Source of the DNA: Siphonobacter curvatus
GTDB lineage: Bacteria; Bacteroidota; Bacteroidia; Cytophagales; Spirosomataceae
Direction of reading: 5' to 3'
Length of the DNA stretch: 64,000 nucleotides
Assembly (NCBI RefSeq): GCF_002943425.1
Contig: NZ_PTRA01000001.1
Coordinates: 1,426,001-1,490,000 of the forward strand
The notes beneath the pieces were generated by a model. That model was not told the DNA's origin and ran no database searches. It worked only from the letters and a program-made list of their open reading frames with translations. Positions 33,093 through 43,033 of the stretch are shown one piece after another (position 1 is the first letter of the stretch; each line of letters opens with the position of its first letter). Both the position numbers and the translations under genes were made by a program.

Positions 33093-35426
33093 TTATTTGT
33101 TCTTGATTTTCAGACGTTGTCCTGACTGAATGGCTCCCTCGGCCGACAAGTTGTTCCACTGGCGAAGATCGTTCGCGGATACCTTGTACTTACGGGCAAT
33201 CCCAAACAGCGTTTCGCCCGGTTCTACCGTGTGATACGTCCAGGCGTTATCCGAGCGGTTCGCGGGCAGACTACCACTCTGACTGGGACGAGGTACGCCC
33301 GAGCGTACCGCAAAGCGATCACCCACATTTACCCGGGGCATTTCCGTCAGGCCATTGATGTCGCGGAGTTCTTCCGGTGTCAGGTTGTACTTGCGGGCAA
33401 TGGCAAAGAACGTTTCACCCGGCTGTACGGTATGGTATGAAGTCGCTGCCGCCGCAGGGCGTGCTGCTACAGGTTCATCGGCAACGGCTGTAGTGGGCTT
33501 GCTGGCCGGACGAGTAGCTGCCATTGGCGTACCCTTCACCAAAATTCGGTCACCCGTTTTGAGTACAGGATATGTCGTCATTCCGTTCAAATCCCGCAGA
33601 TCGCTGGGTTTGAGGTCATACTTCCGGGCAATACCGTAGAAAGTCTCCCCTGGTTCTACGACGTGATAGCTGCCTTTGCTTTCAGTACGCGTAACGGGCT
33701 GACGCGAAGGGGTGGTAGGAGCGGGAGCATCCGTTTCACCGGGTGTAACGGGATACGTATTCCGCGAAGGAGCCGGACGCGGCGTAGTCGCAACCTGTGG
33801 TTCCCGCGTGGCCGGACGAGGGGTCGGCGTCGTAGGGTTAGGATTCGTAGTTACGGGAGGCCGATTCGCAGGTGCCGAGGGGTTAGCGGATGGATTACCG
33901 GATACCACCTGTCCGTTTTCATCGACGAGTACCACCCGACCCGAATTCCGCTGGGGCGGTGTAGTGGTGGTCGGTATGTTAACCGCTACTTCCGGTTGTC
34001 TGGTCGTCGCTGTATCGGGTTTCCCGGCTACTTCGATGGCTGGTTGTTCTGCTTCTTTAGGTTGTTCCGGATCGGGCAGTGGTACTACCTCAATGGCTGT
34101 TTTGCAGGGACGGGTTTTCTGTAACCACAAAACGCGGCCCGGTTGAACGGCTTCAGACTCTGATTTAATCCGGTTTTTTCTCAATAAAAACGACAGACGA
34201 ATACCGTACATCTGCGAAACATCCCACAGGGTCTGTCCATGCTGTAGCGTATGGTAGGCAACCGCCGCCTTCTTATTCTTTTTCTGCATGTAATACACTT
34301 TGCCCGCCTGGATCGCATCGCTCTCTTCCATATCGTTCCGGGTCAGGAAGCGATTAGGACGAATATCAGCCCGTTCGGCGATCTTTTGGTAGGTATCACC
34401 TTCCTGAGCCAGAATACCGTCTTTACCGTTAATTTCGTAGAAGATAGGACCGTTGGACTGGCGACGGCTGGTTGGCGTAATACGGCGTAGTACCGGAAAT
34501 TCTGGGTCTTTCGGTTTCGTTCGGCGAACGGCAGTCGTAGTCGGACGGCTGGCGGTAGTACTTTGTTGAGCGACCGTAGCAGGGCCCGCTTGTGCCGAAG
34601 CTACTCCGGGCTGCGAAGGATTGTTCACTACGACGAGCATGACGTAGTCGCGATCCTGCGGGATTTTAGAGCCGCCTACCCAGCGGTTATACCGACGAAG
34701 TTCTACTTCATCTACCCCCAGTTGATCGGCGATTTGCGTAAAGCTTTTGCCACCGCTGGCTTTGTATTCGTAAAAAGGCGTTTGAGCTGAACGATACCCG
34801 CGTAATTCGTTTTCGTAGACCAGCTTATGGGCTAAGCAACGAAGAATGTATCGATCCGTTTTTTCGTCGACCGTAATTTCACGGGCTCCGTTCCACTCGG
34901 CGGGTACTAGCGTACGAATGCCGCCCAGTCCCAGGTAATAGGAGTACAGCGTCGAAATCCAATTGTTAAGCGTTGTGTTATTCTTTTTCAGATAACGAGC
35001 GGCGGCTCGGGTGGAAGCGTGAATATTCTTACGCTCGTCAATCTCGTCATCCACGCGTAAGCCGAAATCCGTAGCTGTTTCTTTCTTAAACTGCCAAAAA
35101 CCAACCGCATTAGAAGTCGATACGGCATCGGGAGCCAAGCCACTTTCCTGTAATACCAGGTATTTGAAATCGTTGGGTACGTTTTCTTCCGAAAGGATAT
35201 TCTCGATAATCGGGAAATACAGGGCTGCCCGATCCAAACGGGTATTGATGGTGGTGCGGTTGGCCAACAGAGCGTAGACATCGGTCTGTACGATATCGCG
35301 GGCTCCGGGTTCTAAGTTTACGTTTATGTTGCTGAACGTCACTCGGGAAGGCACCTGAAAGAGTTGAGCAGAAGCAGAAACGTTCACAGCTAAACTAAAT
35401 GCAACGGTAATGATACCTTTAATCAT
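33093..35426 (-). CDS. Exported lytic transglycosylase with LysM repeats (MltD-like)
   Basis: 777 residues. Signal peptide (1-20, ASA before Gln21). SLT domain at about 62-200 with catalytic Glu94 in VLQESGLAPDAVSTSNAVGF. Further on are a degenerate LysM-like part (about 225-262), a LysM at about 395-440, a Pro/Thr/Ala-rich linker (about 470-590), and three clear C-terminal LysM repeats beginning SYHVVEPGETFYGIARKYD, SYHTVQPGETFFAIARKYN and TYHTVEPGETLFGIARKYK. It cuts glycan strands in the periplasm, held to the wall by LysM. Monocistronic with its own terminator. Confidence 0.9.
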   Translation of the reverse strand: MIKGIITVAFSLAVNVSASAQLFQVPSRVTFSNINVNLEPGARDIVQTDVYALLANRTTINTRLDRAALYFPIIENILSEENVPNDFKYLVLQESGLAPDAVSTSNAVGFWQFKKETATDFGLRVDDEIDERKNIHASTRAAARYLKKNNTTLNNWISTLYSYYLGLGGIRTLVPAEWNGAREITVDEKTDRYILRCLAHKLVYENELRGYRSAQTPFYEYKASGGKSFTQIADQLGVDEVELRRYNRWVGGSKIPQDRDYVMLVVVNNPSQPGVASAQAGPATVAQQSTTASRPTTTAVRRTKPKDPEFPVLRRITPTSRRQSNGPIFYEINGKDGILAQEGDTYQKIAERADIRPNRFLTRNDMEESDAIQAGKVYYMQKKNKKAAVAYHTLQHGQTLWDVSQMYGIRLSFLLRKNRIKSESEAVQPGRVLWLQKTRPCKTAIEVVPLPDPEQPKEAEQPAIEVAGKPDTATTRQPEVAVNIPTTTTPPQRNSGRVVLVDENGQVVSGNPSANPSAPANRPPVTTNPNPTTPTPRPATREPQVATTPRPAPSRNTYPVTPGETDAPAPTTPSRQPVTRTESKGSYHVVEPGETFYGIARKYDLKPSDLRDLNGMTTYPVLKTGDRILVKGTPMAATRPASKPTTAVADEPVAARPAAAATSYHTVQPGETFFAIARKYNLTPEELRDINGLTEMPRVNVGDRFAVRSGVPRPSQSGSLPANRSDNAWTYHTVEPGETLFGIARKYKVSANDLRQWNNLSAEGAIQSGQRLKIKNK

Positions 35427-35503
35427 AGTTGATATGGTTAAGCGATGACTTTCGATAGATGGAAGGTGCGGGAGGGCAAATACAAGCAGGTAAAAATGGA
35501 AAA

Positions 35504-36145
35504 TTATTTTTTGCGAACTACCATTAACCCATCCCGAATTGGTAATAAAACGTTTTCAACGCGGTCGTCTTGCTGTACTTTGGCATTAAAATCTAGCAAG
35601 CATTGGGTGTCTTTGTCCACTTTAGTCCCAGCTTGAGCCACTTTACCGCTCCAGAGTACATTATCAGCGATGATCCAGCCACCGGAACGAACCCGGTCGA
35701 TGGTCAAATCGTAATACGTTGCATAGCTGGGTTTGTCGGCATCAATGAATACGAGATCAAACGTTTCATCGAGGGTAGGAATTACTTCGCGGGCGTTGCC
35801 AATCCGGTAGTCAATCTGATCCTTATAGTCCGATTCATTCAGGAATTCCCGAACGAAGGGCTCTAGCTCAGCCTTGATGTCAATAGTGATTACTTTGCCA
35901 TCATCGGCCAGTCCTTCGGCAAAACACAAAGCCGAATAGCCGGTGTACGTTCCAATTTCCAGTACCACACGCGGCCGGATCATCCAGGAGATCATGGAAA
36001 GCATACGGCCCTGAAAATGACCGGAAAGCATCCGGGGATGCAGAATTTTAACGTGTGTCTGGCGGTTCAACCGTTTCAGTAACGAGGGCTCCGGACTGGT
36101 GTGAGCTTCCGCGTAAGCCTCTATTTCTGGAACTATAAAATGCAT
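35504..36145 (-). CDS. Class I SAM-dependent O-methyltransferase
   Basis: 213 residues, normal for the caffeoyl-CoA/catechol O-methyltransferase-like group. SAM-binding motif VVLEIGTYTGYSALCFAEGL, acidic ribose-binding ITIDIKAE, metal-binding DLVFIDADKPSYATYYD and IIADNVLWSGKV. Acts on small hydroxylated compounds with a divalent metal; substrate unknown. Separate from the neighbours by short gaps; position between cell-wall and peptidase genes gives no pathway hint. Confidence 0.88.
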   Translation of the reverse strand: MHFIVPEIEAYAEAHTSPEPSLLKRLNRQTHVKILHPRMLSGHFQGRMLSMISWMIRPRVVLEIGTYTGYSALCFAEGLADDGKVITIDIKAELEPFVREFLNESDYKDQIDYRIGNAREVIPTLDETFDLVFIDADKPSYATYYDLTIDRVRSGGWIIADNVLWSGKVAQAGTKVDKDTQCLLDFNAKVQQDDRVENVLLPIRDGLMVVRKK

Positions 36146-36236
36146 AAACTAAAAATCAATCGAAAAGGTAACCTTTTCACAAGTTAACGATAGTTGCCGG
36201 AAACCTTCCCGGCTTTTTCAACTTTCCTACCCAAAA

Positions 36237-37472
36237 TCAATTTTCCGGAAGGAAGCTTAGGTAGCTGAATTGATCGAGCGTAAACATCTCATTGGCCAGA
36301 TCCCAGAGTTGTTGAGACGTGATGGCTTTGATGTGACCAAAAAGGTGCTCAAGGGATTCGATACGGTTCATATCGAGCAAACTTTTGGCCATCATCAGCA
36401 TATAACTCATGTTTCCTTCCTCAGACATGGCCAATTGGCCCATTAACTGCTGTTTCGTTACGTGTAGTTGATGGCTGGTCAACTGTTTTTCACGTAAGGT
36501 TTTGAGTTCCTTATGGATGAGGGAAAACGTTTTGTTAAGCTGACGCGGCTCGGTTCCGAAATAAATACCGAAGTAACCCGTATCGGTAAACGGGGTATAC
36601 TGAGCGTCGATGCCGTAGACTAAACCGTACTTTTCCCGTACGGACAGATTGAGGCGAGAATTCATGCCCGGACCGCCGAGTAGATTCGATAGTACAAAGA
36701 AGGGGAGGCGTTTTTCATCGTTCAACGCGTACGATTGCCGACCCATGGCGATTTGAGCCTGAGTCATGTTGCGACTCATTTCCTGCTTTTGTGGCCGATA
36801 GAAGGTAGGAGCCTGACGAACCCGGTTGGTTTTGCTGGCCGGAATATCTTTTAGTAAGCGTTCAGCCAGATCTACGACTTTCTTGAAAGGCAGCTTGCTT
36901 ACAGACGATACTACAATCTTCTCCGTATCCAGGTTTTGAGCAATGAAGGTTTGAAAATCCTCTTTTTTGTAACGCTTGAGGCTTTCCGCATCGCCAAGAA
37001 TGTTCGCTCCGAGCTGATGACCTTCGAAAATAAGTCCGTCGAAATCATCCTGAATGGCATCCTCCGGCGAGTCGTAATACATGGAAATTTCTTCCAGAAT
37101 CACGTTTCGTTCACGTTCAATCTGTTTTTCCGGAAAGACGGAATGAAAAGTAATATCCGACAGCAAGTCCAGAGCCTTGTCAAAATGCTCCGTTAGAACC
37201 GAAGCATGAAAACAGATTTTTTCCTTCGTTGTGTACGCATTCAATTCCCCACCGACATTTTCCAGTCGATTGATAATTTGCAAGTTACTACGACGCTCGG
37301 TTCCCTTAAAGGCCATGTGCTCCCAGAAGTGAGCCAGTCCCTGTTGGTGTGGCAGTTCATCCCTAGAACCAATGTCGAGCATGATGCCCACGTGAGCAAT
37401 CTGCGTATGCGTAAGTTGTTTGTGTACCACCCGTATGCCGTTAGGCATGGTATGTAATTGGTAGTCTTCCAT
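36237..37472 (-). CDS. M16 family zinc peptidase (pitrilysin/PqqL type)
   Basis: 411 residues, one catalytic plus one inactive half as in bacterial processing peptidases. The inverted zinc motif HFWEH (48-52) is intact, with the third ligand Glu in NVILEEISMYYD (about 124-130). The C-terminal half has the R/Y-type substrate motif (NLSVREKYGLVYGI). No signal peptide, so cytoplasmic. Expected to degrade or process peptides. Confidence 0.9.
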   Translation of the reverse strand: MEDYQLHTMPNGIRVVHKQLTHTQIAHVGIMLDIGSRDELPHQQGLAHFWEHMAFKGTERRSNLQIINRLENVGGELNAYTTKEKICFHASVLTEHFDKALDLLSDITFHSVFPEKQIERERNVILEEISMYYDSPEDAIQDDFDGLIFEGHQLGANILGDAESLKRYKKEDFQTFIAQNLDTEKIVVSSVSKLPFKKVVDLAERLLKDIPASKTNRVRQAPTFYRPQKQEMSRNMTQAQIAMGRQSYALNDEKRLPFFVLSNLLGGPGMNSRLNLSVREKYGLVYGIDAQYTPFTDTGYFGIYFGTEPRQLNKTFSLIHKELKTLREKQLTSHQLHVTKQQLMGQLAMSEEGNMSYMLMMAKSLLDMNRIESLEHLFGHIKAITSQQLWDLANEMFTLDQFSYLSFLPEN

Positions 37473-37837
37473 CGATAATCAGTGCACGTTTCGCCGCGAA
37501 AGGAAATCCTTCCTTTCATTCCAACATCTCTTCACTGTAAGCAAACAAGCGTTCGAAAAGAAGAGTTTAGCGGAGCTTCAATACTCAAAAGTAACGGACA
37601 ATGCAGCAAAATGTTAATAGAACTTTTTTAAAATCCGTTCGGACAACCGGAAATTTTTAGTGCATTCAGGTCCTGAACGGATTAAAATTTAGGTAAAATG
37701 TATTTCTTCTGCAAATATAATACGGAAATCCTAAGCAGTTGGAAATCAAAAACTAAGGATAGAGCATCAGAGGTGCAGAAACCGAAAATCCGCTATACAG
37801 GTATCGGCTTTGCCATTTTCTTCGCGACCTTTGCTTG
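37473..37837. other. Divergent intergenic region
   Basis: 365 bases between the M16 peptidase and the glycosyltransferase gene, AT-rich. A minus-strand TACTTTTG element (CAAAAGTA at 37586-37593) could serve the peptidase; no good upstream element at 19 bases. TTTGC just before the ATG at 37838 resembles the -7 part of a promoter. No RNA gene or repeat seen. Confidence 0.5.
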
Positions 37838-38806
37838 ATGAAGATTCTGGTTATTCAAACGGCTTTTATTGGGGACGCCATTCTGGCGACATCTTTACTC
37901 GAAAAGCTTCACCATCATTACCCACAGGCTGAAATTGATTTTCTGGTACGGCGGGGTAATGAAAGTTTACTGAAAAACCACCCGTATTTGCACGAAACCC
38001 TGATTTGGGATAAAAAAGAAGGCAAATACGCGAGTCTTTGGAAGTTACTGCGTCACATCCGTGCACGGCAGTATACGTACGTTATCAATGTACAGCGATT
38101 TGCTACGACGGGCTTTCTAACCGCTTTTTCTGGAGCCGAAACGACGGTGGGTTTCAACAAAAATCCATTCAGTTTTCTCTTTACCCGCAAGATCCAACAC
38201 CGATTCGATGGGCCGCACGAAGTGGAACGTAATACTGATTTAGTGGCGTGGTTTACGGATGAACGCGTATTTCGTCCCCGGCTTTATCCACCGAAACTTA
38301 GCTTTCCGCCCCAAACGCCTTACGTCTGTTTAGCTCCCTCGTCGGTATGGTTTACTAAACAGTATCCCGAAGAAAAGTGGGTTGATCTGATCCAGCAATT
38401 ACCGGCTTCTTTTCACGTGTACTTGTTAGGCGGACCAGGCGATAAGGATTTGACCGAACGTATTCGGCAGGCCGCCGGCCGCAGTCAGGTACAGAATTTG
38501 GCTGGTACGCTTAGTCTGCTGGAATCCGCTGCTTTAATGCAGGGAGCTGAGATGAACTACGTGAACGATTCGGGACCTATGCATTTGTGTTCGGCGGTGA
38601 ACGCTCCAACAGCGGCAATCTTTTGTTCAACCGTACCAACGTTTGGATTTGGCCCTCTATCGGATCAATCGCAAGTCATCGAAGTACAGGAACTTCTGGC
38701 GTGTCGACCCTGTGGTATTCACGGGTATAAGTCCTGTCCGCAGGGCCACTTTAAATGTGCCCGTGATATTCATACAAAACAATTACTGGATGCATTGCCA
38801 GTCTGA
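37838..38806 (+). CDS. Glycosyltransferase family 9 (heptosyltransferase-like)
   Basis: 322 residues from the ATG at 37838 (a TTG three bases earlier is in frame but unlikely). GT-B fold: N-terminal MKILVIQTAFIGDAILATSLLEKL with FIGDAIL typical of LPS heptosyltransferases; C-terminal nucleotide-sugar part with LLGGPGDKDL, LAGTLSLLESAALMQGAEM and YVNDSGPMHLCSAV. Ends with Cys-rich ACRPCGIHGYKSCPQGHFKC as in WaaF/WaaC relatives. It adds a sugar to lipopolysaccharide core or a surface glycan at the inner membrane. Convergent with the next gene, two bases between stops. Confidence 0.88.
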   Translation: MKILVIQTAFIGDAILATSLLEKLHHHYPQAEIDFLVRRGNESLLKNHPYLHETLIWDKKEGKYASLWKLLRHIRARQYTYVINVQRFATTGFLTAFSGAETTVGFNKNPFSFLFTRKIQHRFDGPHEVERNTDLVAWFTDERVFRPRLYPPKLSFPPQTPYVCLAPSSVWFTKQYPEEKWVDLIQQLPASFHVYLLGGPGDKDLTERIRQAAGRSQVQNLAGTLSLLESAALMQGAEMNYVNDSGPMHLCSAVNAPTAAIFCSTVPTFGFGPLSDQSQVIEVQELLACRPCGIHGYKSCPQGHFKCARDIHTKQLLDALPV

Positions 38807-38808
38807 AT

Positions 38809-40542
38809 TTAAAGCGTAATCGTGCCTTCATTTTTGGGATTATAGAAGCCCTCTTTTCCCCTAAAATAAAACTGATGTAGCTCATACGAACCTTTGGGGA
38901 AATTCTCGCGGCGTATGTGGCTATCAAGATTGTATCCTTTGCGAGTAAGTTGCCCCGTAGTTAAAAACTTTTTGACTGAATTTCGTAAAAGAGTCGTGTA
39001 CAGTAAGAATGTATCCCTTTTCGAAACCATGGCAATAGCATAGCCCTCTTTCCGGTTGAAGATGGCCGGAGCTTCCCCGTTATAGAGCCGTACATTCACA
39101 AAGCCTACCTTAGGCACCAGGTCCATTCCTACGTTTGAACAGGGAAAAAAGCCCACATCCGTCACTCGCTTATTTCGAAACGCGGTGTGCAGGTCCGTAG
39201 AAGGTAACTGTACGAGAGTATCTTGGTTTTCGGAAAAAAACGTATTGTAAAATCGCTCGTAAAAGAAGGTCGGCTGGTAGCAGATCCACTGTCCGGTTTT
39301 CGTGAAATTCAGATACCCGAGATCTAGGATATTTCGCTGATTCAGAAGGTTTGTATAGGAATTAAAATGCCAGCATCCCCAGAAAAAGGTACTATACGCC
39401 AGGCTTACGTACAGAATAGCTTTTTGATACCGTAGTTGCCGGGTCAGATAGGCCAGACAGAACAAACCATTGGCAATGGCAATAACCGAATAGGTATAGT
39501 AACGGCTCTTAAATACGACGAATAATTCCTGTGAAGAAGACCTGCCAAAGGCCACAAAAGCGAAAGTAATAACGATGAAAGCGGATACGGAAATAATCGC
39601 AATTAGGCCCCGATTTTTGTTTCGGTAGGCCTCGATAAGGGCTAAGGAAAACAAAAGTAGCAGCAGGAGACCTAAGTAGATCGAAAAGTAAGTAAGAGTA
39701 ATAGGGAACTCGCCATCCGAAAAATCCAGAAATTCGTTTTTGAAATGGGATGCTCCGGCTAGCCCCGCAATGAAATTGATTATTTTAACAAACAACGCCT
39801 CGAATACATGCGATAGCTTGCTACCCGACGGTGTTTCGTTTAGAGCAATGCTATAAAGATAAGATCCAATACCAGCTACCGAACTGAGTATCCATCCCAG
39901 TGTAAATTTGATCTCCCTCCTTAGGAGCAGAGCCAAAAAACCCGCGGGCCAAACAGCCATTCCGTTGCCGGAAGAAAACGTACAAATAAAGCCACTGAAC
40001 GTAGCCAGTAGGAAAAATCTTAGATTCTGCCTTGAAGGCTTACAAAGAAAATAGATGGTTAGAAAGCACAGGAACGTAACAGAAAAATGCTGTAACGCTG
40101 CCATGGTCCAGAATATTGCCTGATACGGAGCAAAGGATACGAGTACCAGCGTAATCGCAATCAACCAATACTGAGCTACCGGGATAGATTGAAGCCAGTA
40201 CTTATAAAAAAAGAAAATGCTACACCAAACTAGTCCCGCTCCCAAGGCAAATAAGGGCAATGATATTTTTCCAATAAGTGCGTATAAGGAAGTAACGAAC
40301 AGGTTAGAAAACAGAAGTTTATGTTCTACAAATCCATTTGTAACTATTAATTTAAGTTTTTCGCTGAAAGAATTCGTGTGTTCTAGATGTAATAAAAACC
40401 GGTAAATACTGGGCAAATCATCGCCGAATGGAATAGGAGAAATAAAATAATATTGCAAAAAAAGATAGAGGAAAAGTAAGACGCCACAAACGACGTATAC
40501 CAACGTTTTCTGGGAAGAATACGACGTTTTTTCTAAATCCAT
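38809..40542 (-). CDS. Polytopic membrane protein, unknown
   Basis: 577 residues with about ten to twelve membrane helices over residues 12-385 and a soluble C-terminal part (about 400-577). An acidic loop after the first helix (SPIPFGDDLPSIYRFL) is reminiscent of GT-C glycosyltransferases, which carry Asp/Glu in the first outer loop, but the family is not certain. The adjacent family 9 glycosyltransferase makes a surface-glycan role plausible. Alternative: uncharacterised membrane protein restricted to this group. Confidence 0.6.
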   Translation of the reverse strand: MDLEKTSYSSQKTLVYVVCGVLLFLYLFLQYYFISPIPFGDDLPSIYRFLLHLEHTNSFSEKLKLIVTNGFVEHKLLFSNLFVTSLYALIGKISLPLFALGAGLVWCSIFFFYKYWLQSIPVAQYWLIAITLVLVSFAPYQAIFWTMAALQHFSVTFLCFLTIYFLCKPSRQNLRFFLLATFSGFICTFSSGNGMAVWPAGFLALLLRREIKFTLGWILSSVAGIGSYLYSIALNETPSGSKLSHVFEALFVKIINFIAGLAGASHFKNEFLDFSDGEFPITLTYFSIYLGLLLLLLFSLALIEAYRNKNRGLIAIISVSAFIVITFAFVAFGRSSSQELFVVFKSRYYTYSVIAIANGLFCLAYLTRQLRYQKAILYVSLAYSTFFWGCWHFNSYTNLLNQRNILDLGYLNFTKTGQWICYQPTFFYERFYNTFFSENQDTLVQLPSTDLHTAFRNKRVTDVGFFPCSNVGMDLVPKVGFVNVRLYNGEAPAIFNRKEGYAIAMVSKRDTFLLYTTLLRNSVKKFLTTGQLTRKGYNLDSHIRRENFPKGSYELHQFYFRGKEGFYNPKNEGTITL

Positions 40543-40715
40543 AAGAATACTAAATGGTTTCTTTGGAAAGATATGCTTAGATTAAAGATTGGGTTAATGA
40601 TAATAACTAGAAAAGAGGTAATGTGTTTCCCGTTGGCAAGATAAGATTTTTCTAAAAATTCGATTTACAGCGGATTAAATATACGTGCGGAAGTTAGTAA
40701 GTGGCAGTGGCCCCA

Positions 40716-41486
40716 CTAGTCTAGTACTTGTTTCTCAGTTAGATATTTCCAAAAACGGCGGGGTAAGTTTCGGACGTGAAGTTTCAAATTGCGGCGAGCC
40801 GGGATATTAGCACTCTTGAAGTAATCTTTCCAGAGTAATTGATACATTTCTTCATGATGATCTTCTGAAATACGAGCCGGTGTATCGAAGTTATGGCTCC
40901 GCTGAAAATCCAGCGTAATAAGCTGTAGACGCTGCAGATCATAATACAAGCCATATTTGCGTACGTGATCATAAATTACCCAGGACTGATCGGCGTAACG
41001 GCCTCGGAAATGTCCAGCAATAAGAGGCAAAACATTATATTTTGGCTCGATAGGAGCGTAATACATACCGTCTTGCGTCTGTTGAAAGCGTACAAAAGCT
41101 TCCAAGTGATGTTTCTCCCGTTCGACTTTACGAGCCATCTGATGAACAAAAAGCACGTGCTCGTTGCCATAATTACTTTCGGCCTGAGATACGTCACTAA
41201 ATACGTAGACTGCAAACCCAAACAGGTGCTCGTATGCCTCAAGACGTTCCGATAAGAAGGTGCAATAGACGGCTCGCCAGGCTTCTTTAGACAATCGCTT
41301 CCGAAGGCCCGTAGCGACCCGCATAGCTTTTTCTGGATCTGTGACGATGAAATACGTTTGGCTAAACGCCTGTGGGTGATAGTGTTTAGCTGAACTAACG
41401 GTAATAGAACCCGGCTTTCGATTATACCAGTCGAAGATCAGCGTCAGAAAACCTTCGAAAGTGTCGTCGAATACGTAAATCTCCAT
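40716..41486 (-). CDS. DUF4130 / TIGR03915-type putative DNA metabolism protein
   Basis: 256 residues. N-terminus YVFDDTFEGFLTLIFDWY is the signature of the TIGR03915 (DUF4130) family; helical middle, C-terminal WKDYFKSANIPARRNLKLHVRNLPRRFWKYLTEK. Its ATG directly abuts the stop of the upstream radical SAM gene with no spacer. The two families occur together across bacteria and are thought to act on DNA, but no reaction is known. Some relatives resemble a uracil-DNA glycosylase fused part in other genomes (from memory). Confidence 0.88.
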   Translation of the reverse strand: MEIYVFDDTFEGFLTLIFDWYNRKPGSITVSSAKHYHPQAFSQTYFIVTDPEKAMRVATGLRKRLSKEAWRAVYCTFLSERLEAYEHLFGFAVYVFSDVSQAESNYGNEHVLFVHQMARKVEREKHHLEAFVRFQQTQDGMYYAPIEPKYNVLPLIAGHFRGRYADQSWVIYDHVRKYGLYYDLQRLQLITLDFQRSHNFDTPARISEDHHEEMYQLLWKDYFKSANIPARRNLKLHVRNLPRRFWKYLTEKQVLD

Positions 41487-42740
41487 TTAGAAAAGAGTTA
41501 GCTGCTGGGGAGACTGCCGTTTATTCTGACTTGAGGAAAGAATAAAATGCCTGATCTGGGACGCTTGCCAGTCTTTAGAAGCAAAGGGCGAGTCCGCACA
41601 CCGAACAAAGTACTTAGCTCGGTTGTAGGCAATGCCCAGGTTCTGTAGTTGATACGTCCGGAGCTTACCGAACTGTCGAGCCGCTACAATCTTTTTAGCC
41701 GAGCCGACACCAATGCCCGGTACCCGCAGAATAAGCTGATAATCCGCAGTGTTAATGTCGATCGGAAATAAATGCAGATTGCGAAGAGCCCAGCTTAGTT
41801 TAGGATCAATCTCCGGATCAAGATTGGGATGCGTATCATCGAGAATTTCATTCACACGAAAGCCATAAAACCGCATGAGCCAGTCGGTCTGATAAAGTCG
41901 GTTTTCGCGTATCATGGGTGGAGGCGTTCCAATACTTGGTAACAGCGAATCTTGCCGAATGGGGACGTAGCCAGAGTAATAGACCCGCTTCAAATTATAG
42001 GCTTTGTAGAACTGATCGGCCGTAGCCATAATTTCCAGGTCTGACTCGGGCGTAGCTCCAACGACCATCTGCGTACTCTGACCCGCGGGTACAAATTTGG
42101 GCGTCGAAAGAATGAGTTTTCGGTCGCTATTATACGCCTGAATGTGCTGGTTGACGAAATGAAGGGGTTTCTTAACGTCTTCGTGGCTTTTCTCGGGAGC
42201 TACCGTTTTCAAACCCGCTTCCGTGGGCATCTCCAGGTTAATACTCATCCGATCAGCGTACAGACCGGCTTCCTGAATTAGTTCTTCACTGGCTCCGGGA
42301 ATCGTTTTCAGGTGAATGTACCCATTAAAACGTTCTTCTAGTCGGAGCTTCTTTACAATCCGCAGCAGGCGTTCCATGGTATAGTCAGCATTTTTAAAAA
42401 TACCCGAACTCAGGAAAAGGCCTTCAATGTAGTTTCTGCGGTAAAAATTAATGGTGAGTTCTACGACTTCCTCTACCGTAAAGGCTGCCCGCTGAATGTC
42501 ATTGCTTTTCCGGGAAACGCAGAAGGCACAGTCGTAAATACAGTGATTGGTCAGGAGAATTTTGAGCAGCGAAACGCAGCGGCCATCTTCCGTAAAGCTA
42601 TGACAAATGCCATTGGCCTTACTGTCCCCCAATCCTTTGTTGGTATTTTTTCGATTCCCGCCGCTCGACGCACAGGATACGTCATACTTGGCAGCATCGG
42701 CTAAAATTTGCAACTTTTCGCTCGCTCGATTAAAATTCAT
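41487..42740 (-). CDS. Radical SAM protein, putative DNA modification/repair (TIGR03916-type)
   Basis: 417 residues. Radical SAM cluster motif C67-IYD-C71-AF-C74 (CxxxCxxC) in LLTNHCIYDCAFC; N-terminal Cys residues at 23, 46 and 55. C-terminal helix-hairpin-helix (about 343-370, RVPGIGVGSAKKIVAA) implies DNA contact. Translationally linked with the DUF4130 gene. The pair is a known but unsolved system; a radical-based repair or modification of a base is inferred. Confidence 0.9.
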   Translation of the reverse strand: MNFNRASEKLQILADAAKYDVSCASSGGNRKNTNKGLGDSKANGICHSFTEDGRCVSLLKILLTNHCIYDCAFCVSRKSNDIQRAAFTVEEVVELTINFYRRNYIEGLFLSSGIFKNADYTMERLLRIVKKLRLEERFNGYIHLKTIPGASEELIQEAGLYADRMSINLEMPTEAGLKTVAPEKSHEDVKKPLHFVNQHIQAYNSDRKLILSTPKFVPAGQSTQMVVGATPESDLEIMATADQFYKAYNLKRVYYSGYVPIRQDSLLPSIGTPPPMIRENRLYQTDWLMRFYGFRVNEILDDTHPNLDPEIDPKLSWALRNLHLFPIDINTADYQLILRVPGIGVGSAKKIVAARQFGKLRTYQLQNLGIAYNRAKYFVRCADSPFASKDWQASQIRHFILSSSQNKRQSPQQLTLF

Positions 42741-42984
42741 AGCTCTGATGTTTGTGTAAATATATTGACTTTTGGTTATATAAAATAATCAAACCAGAGG
42801 AATTATCGAATAATATGTGTGTATATTTTGTCTATTTTGAGTCGATTGGAGTTAGATCAGAGCAGAAGTCAAAATACTGGCTTGGTAGTATGAGCGGAGC
42901 CATAGACGCTTGGCCTTTTGTAATTAGCCTGGTTTTCACGCTACACAGGGATCGAATAGGAGTTACTCTGTCCAGAAATTCCAT

Positions 42985-43017
42985 AAAAAAGACCCGGTTG
43001 TTGGCCGGGTCTTTTTT
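42985..43017. terminator. Bidirectional terminator behind TPR gene
   Basis: Perfect 13-base arms AAAAAAGACCCGG (42985-42997) and CCGGGTCTTTTTT (43005-43017), seven-base loop. Confidence 0.93.
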
Positions 43018-43033
43018 AGTACAAACCAGAAGC

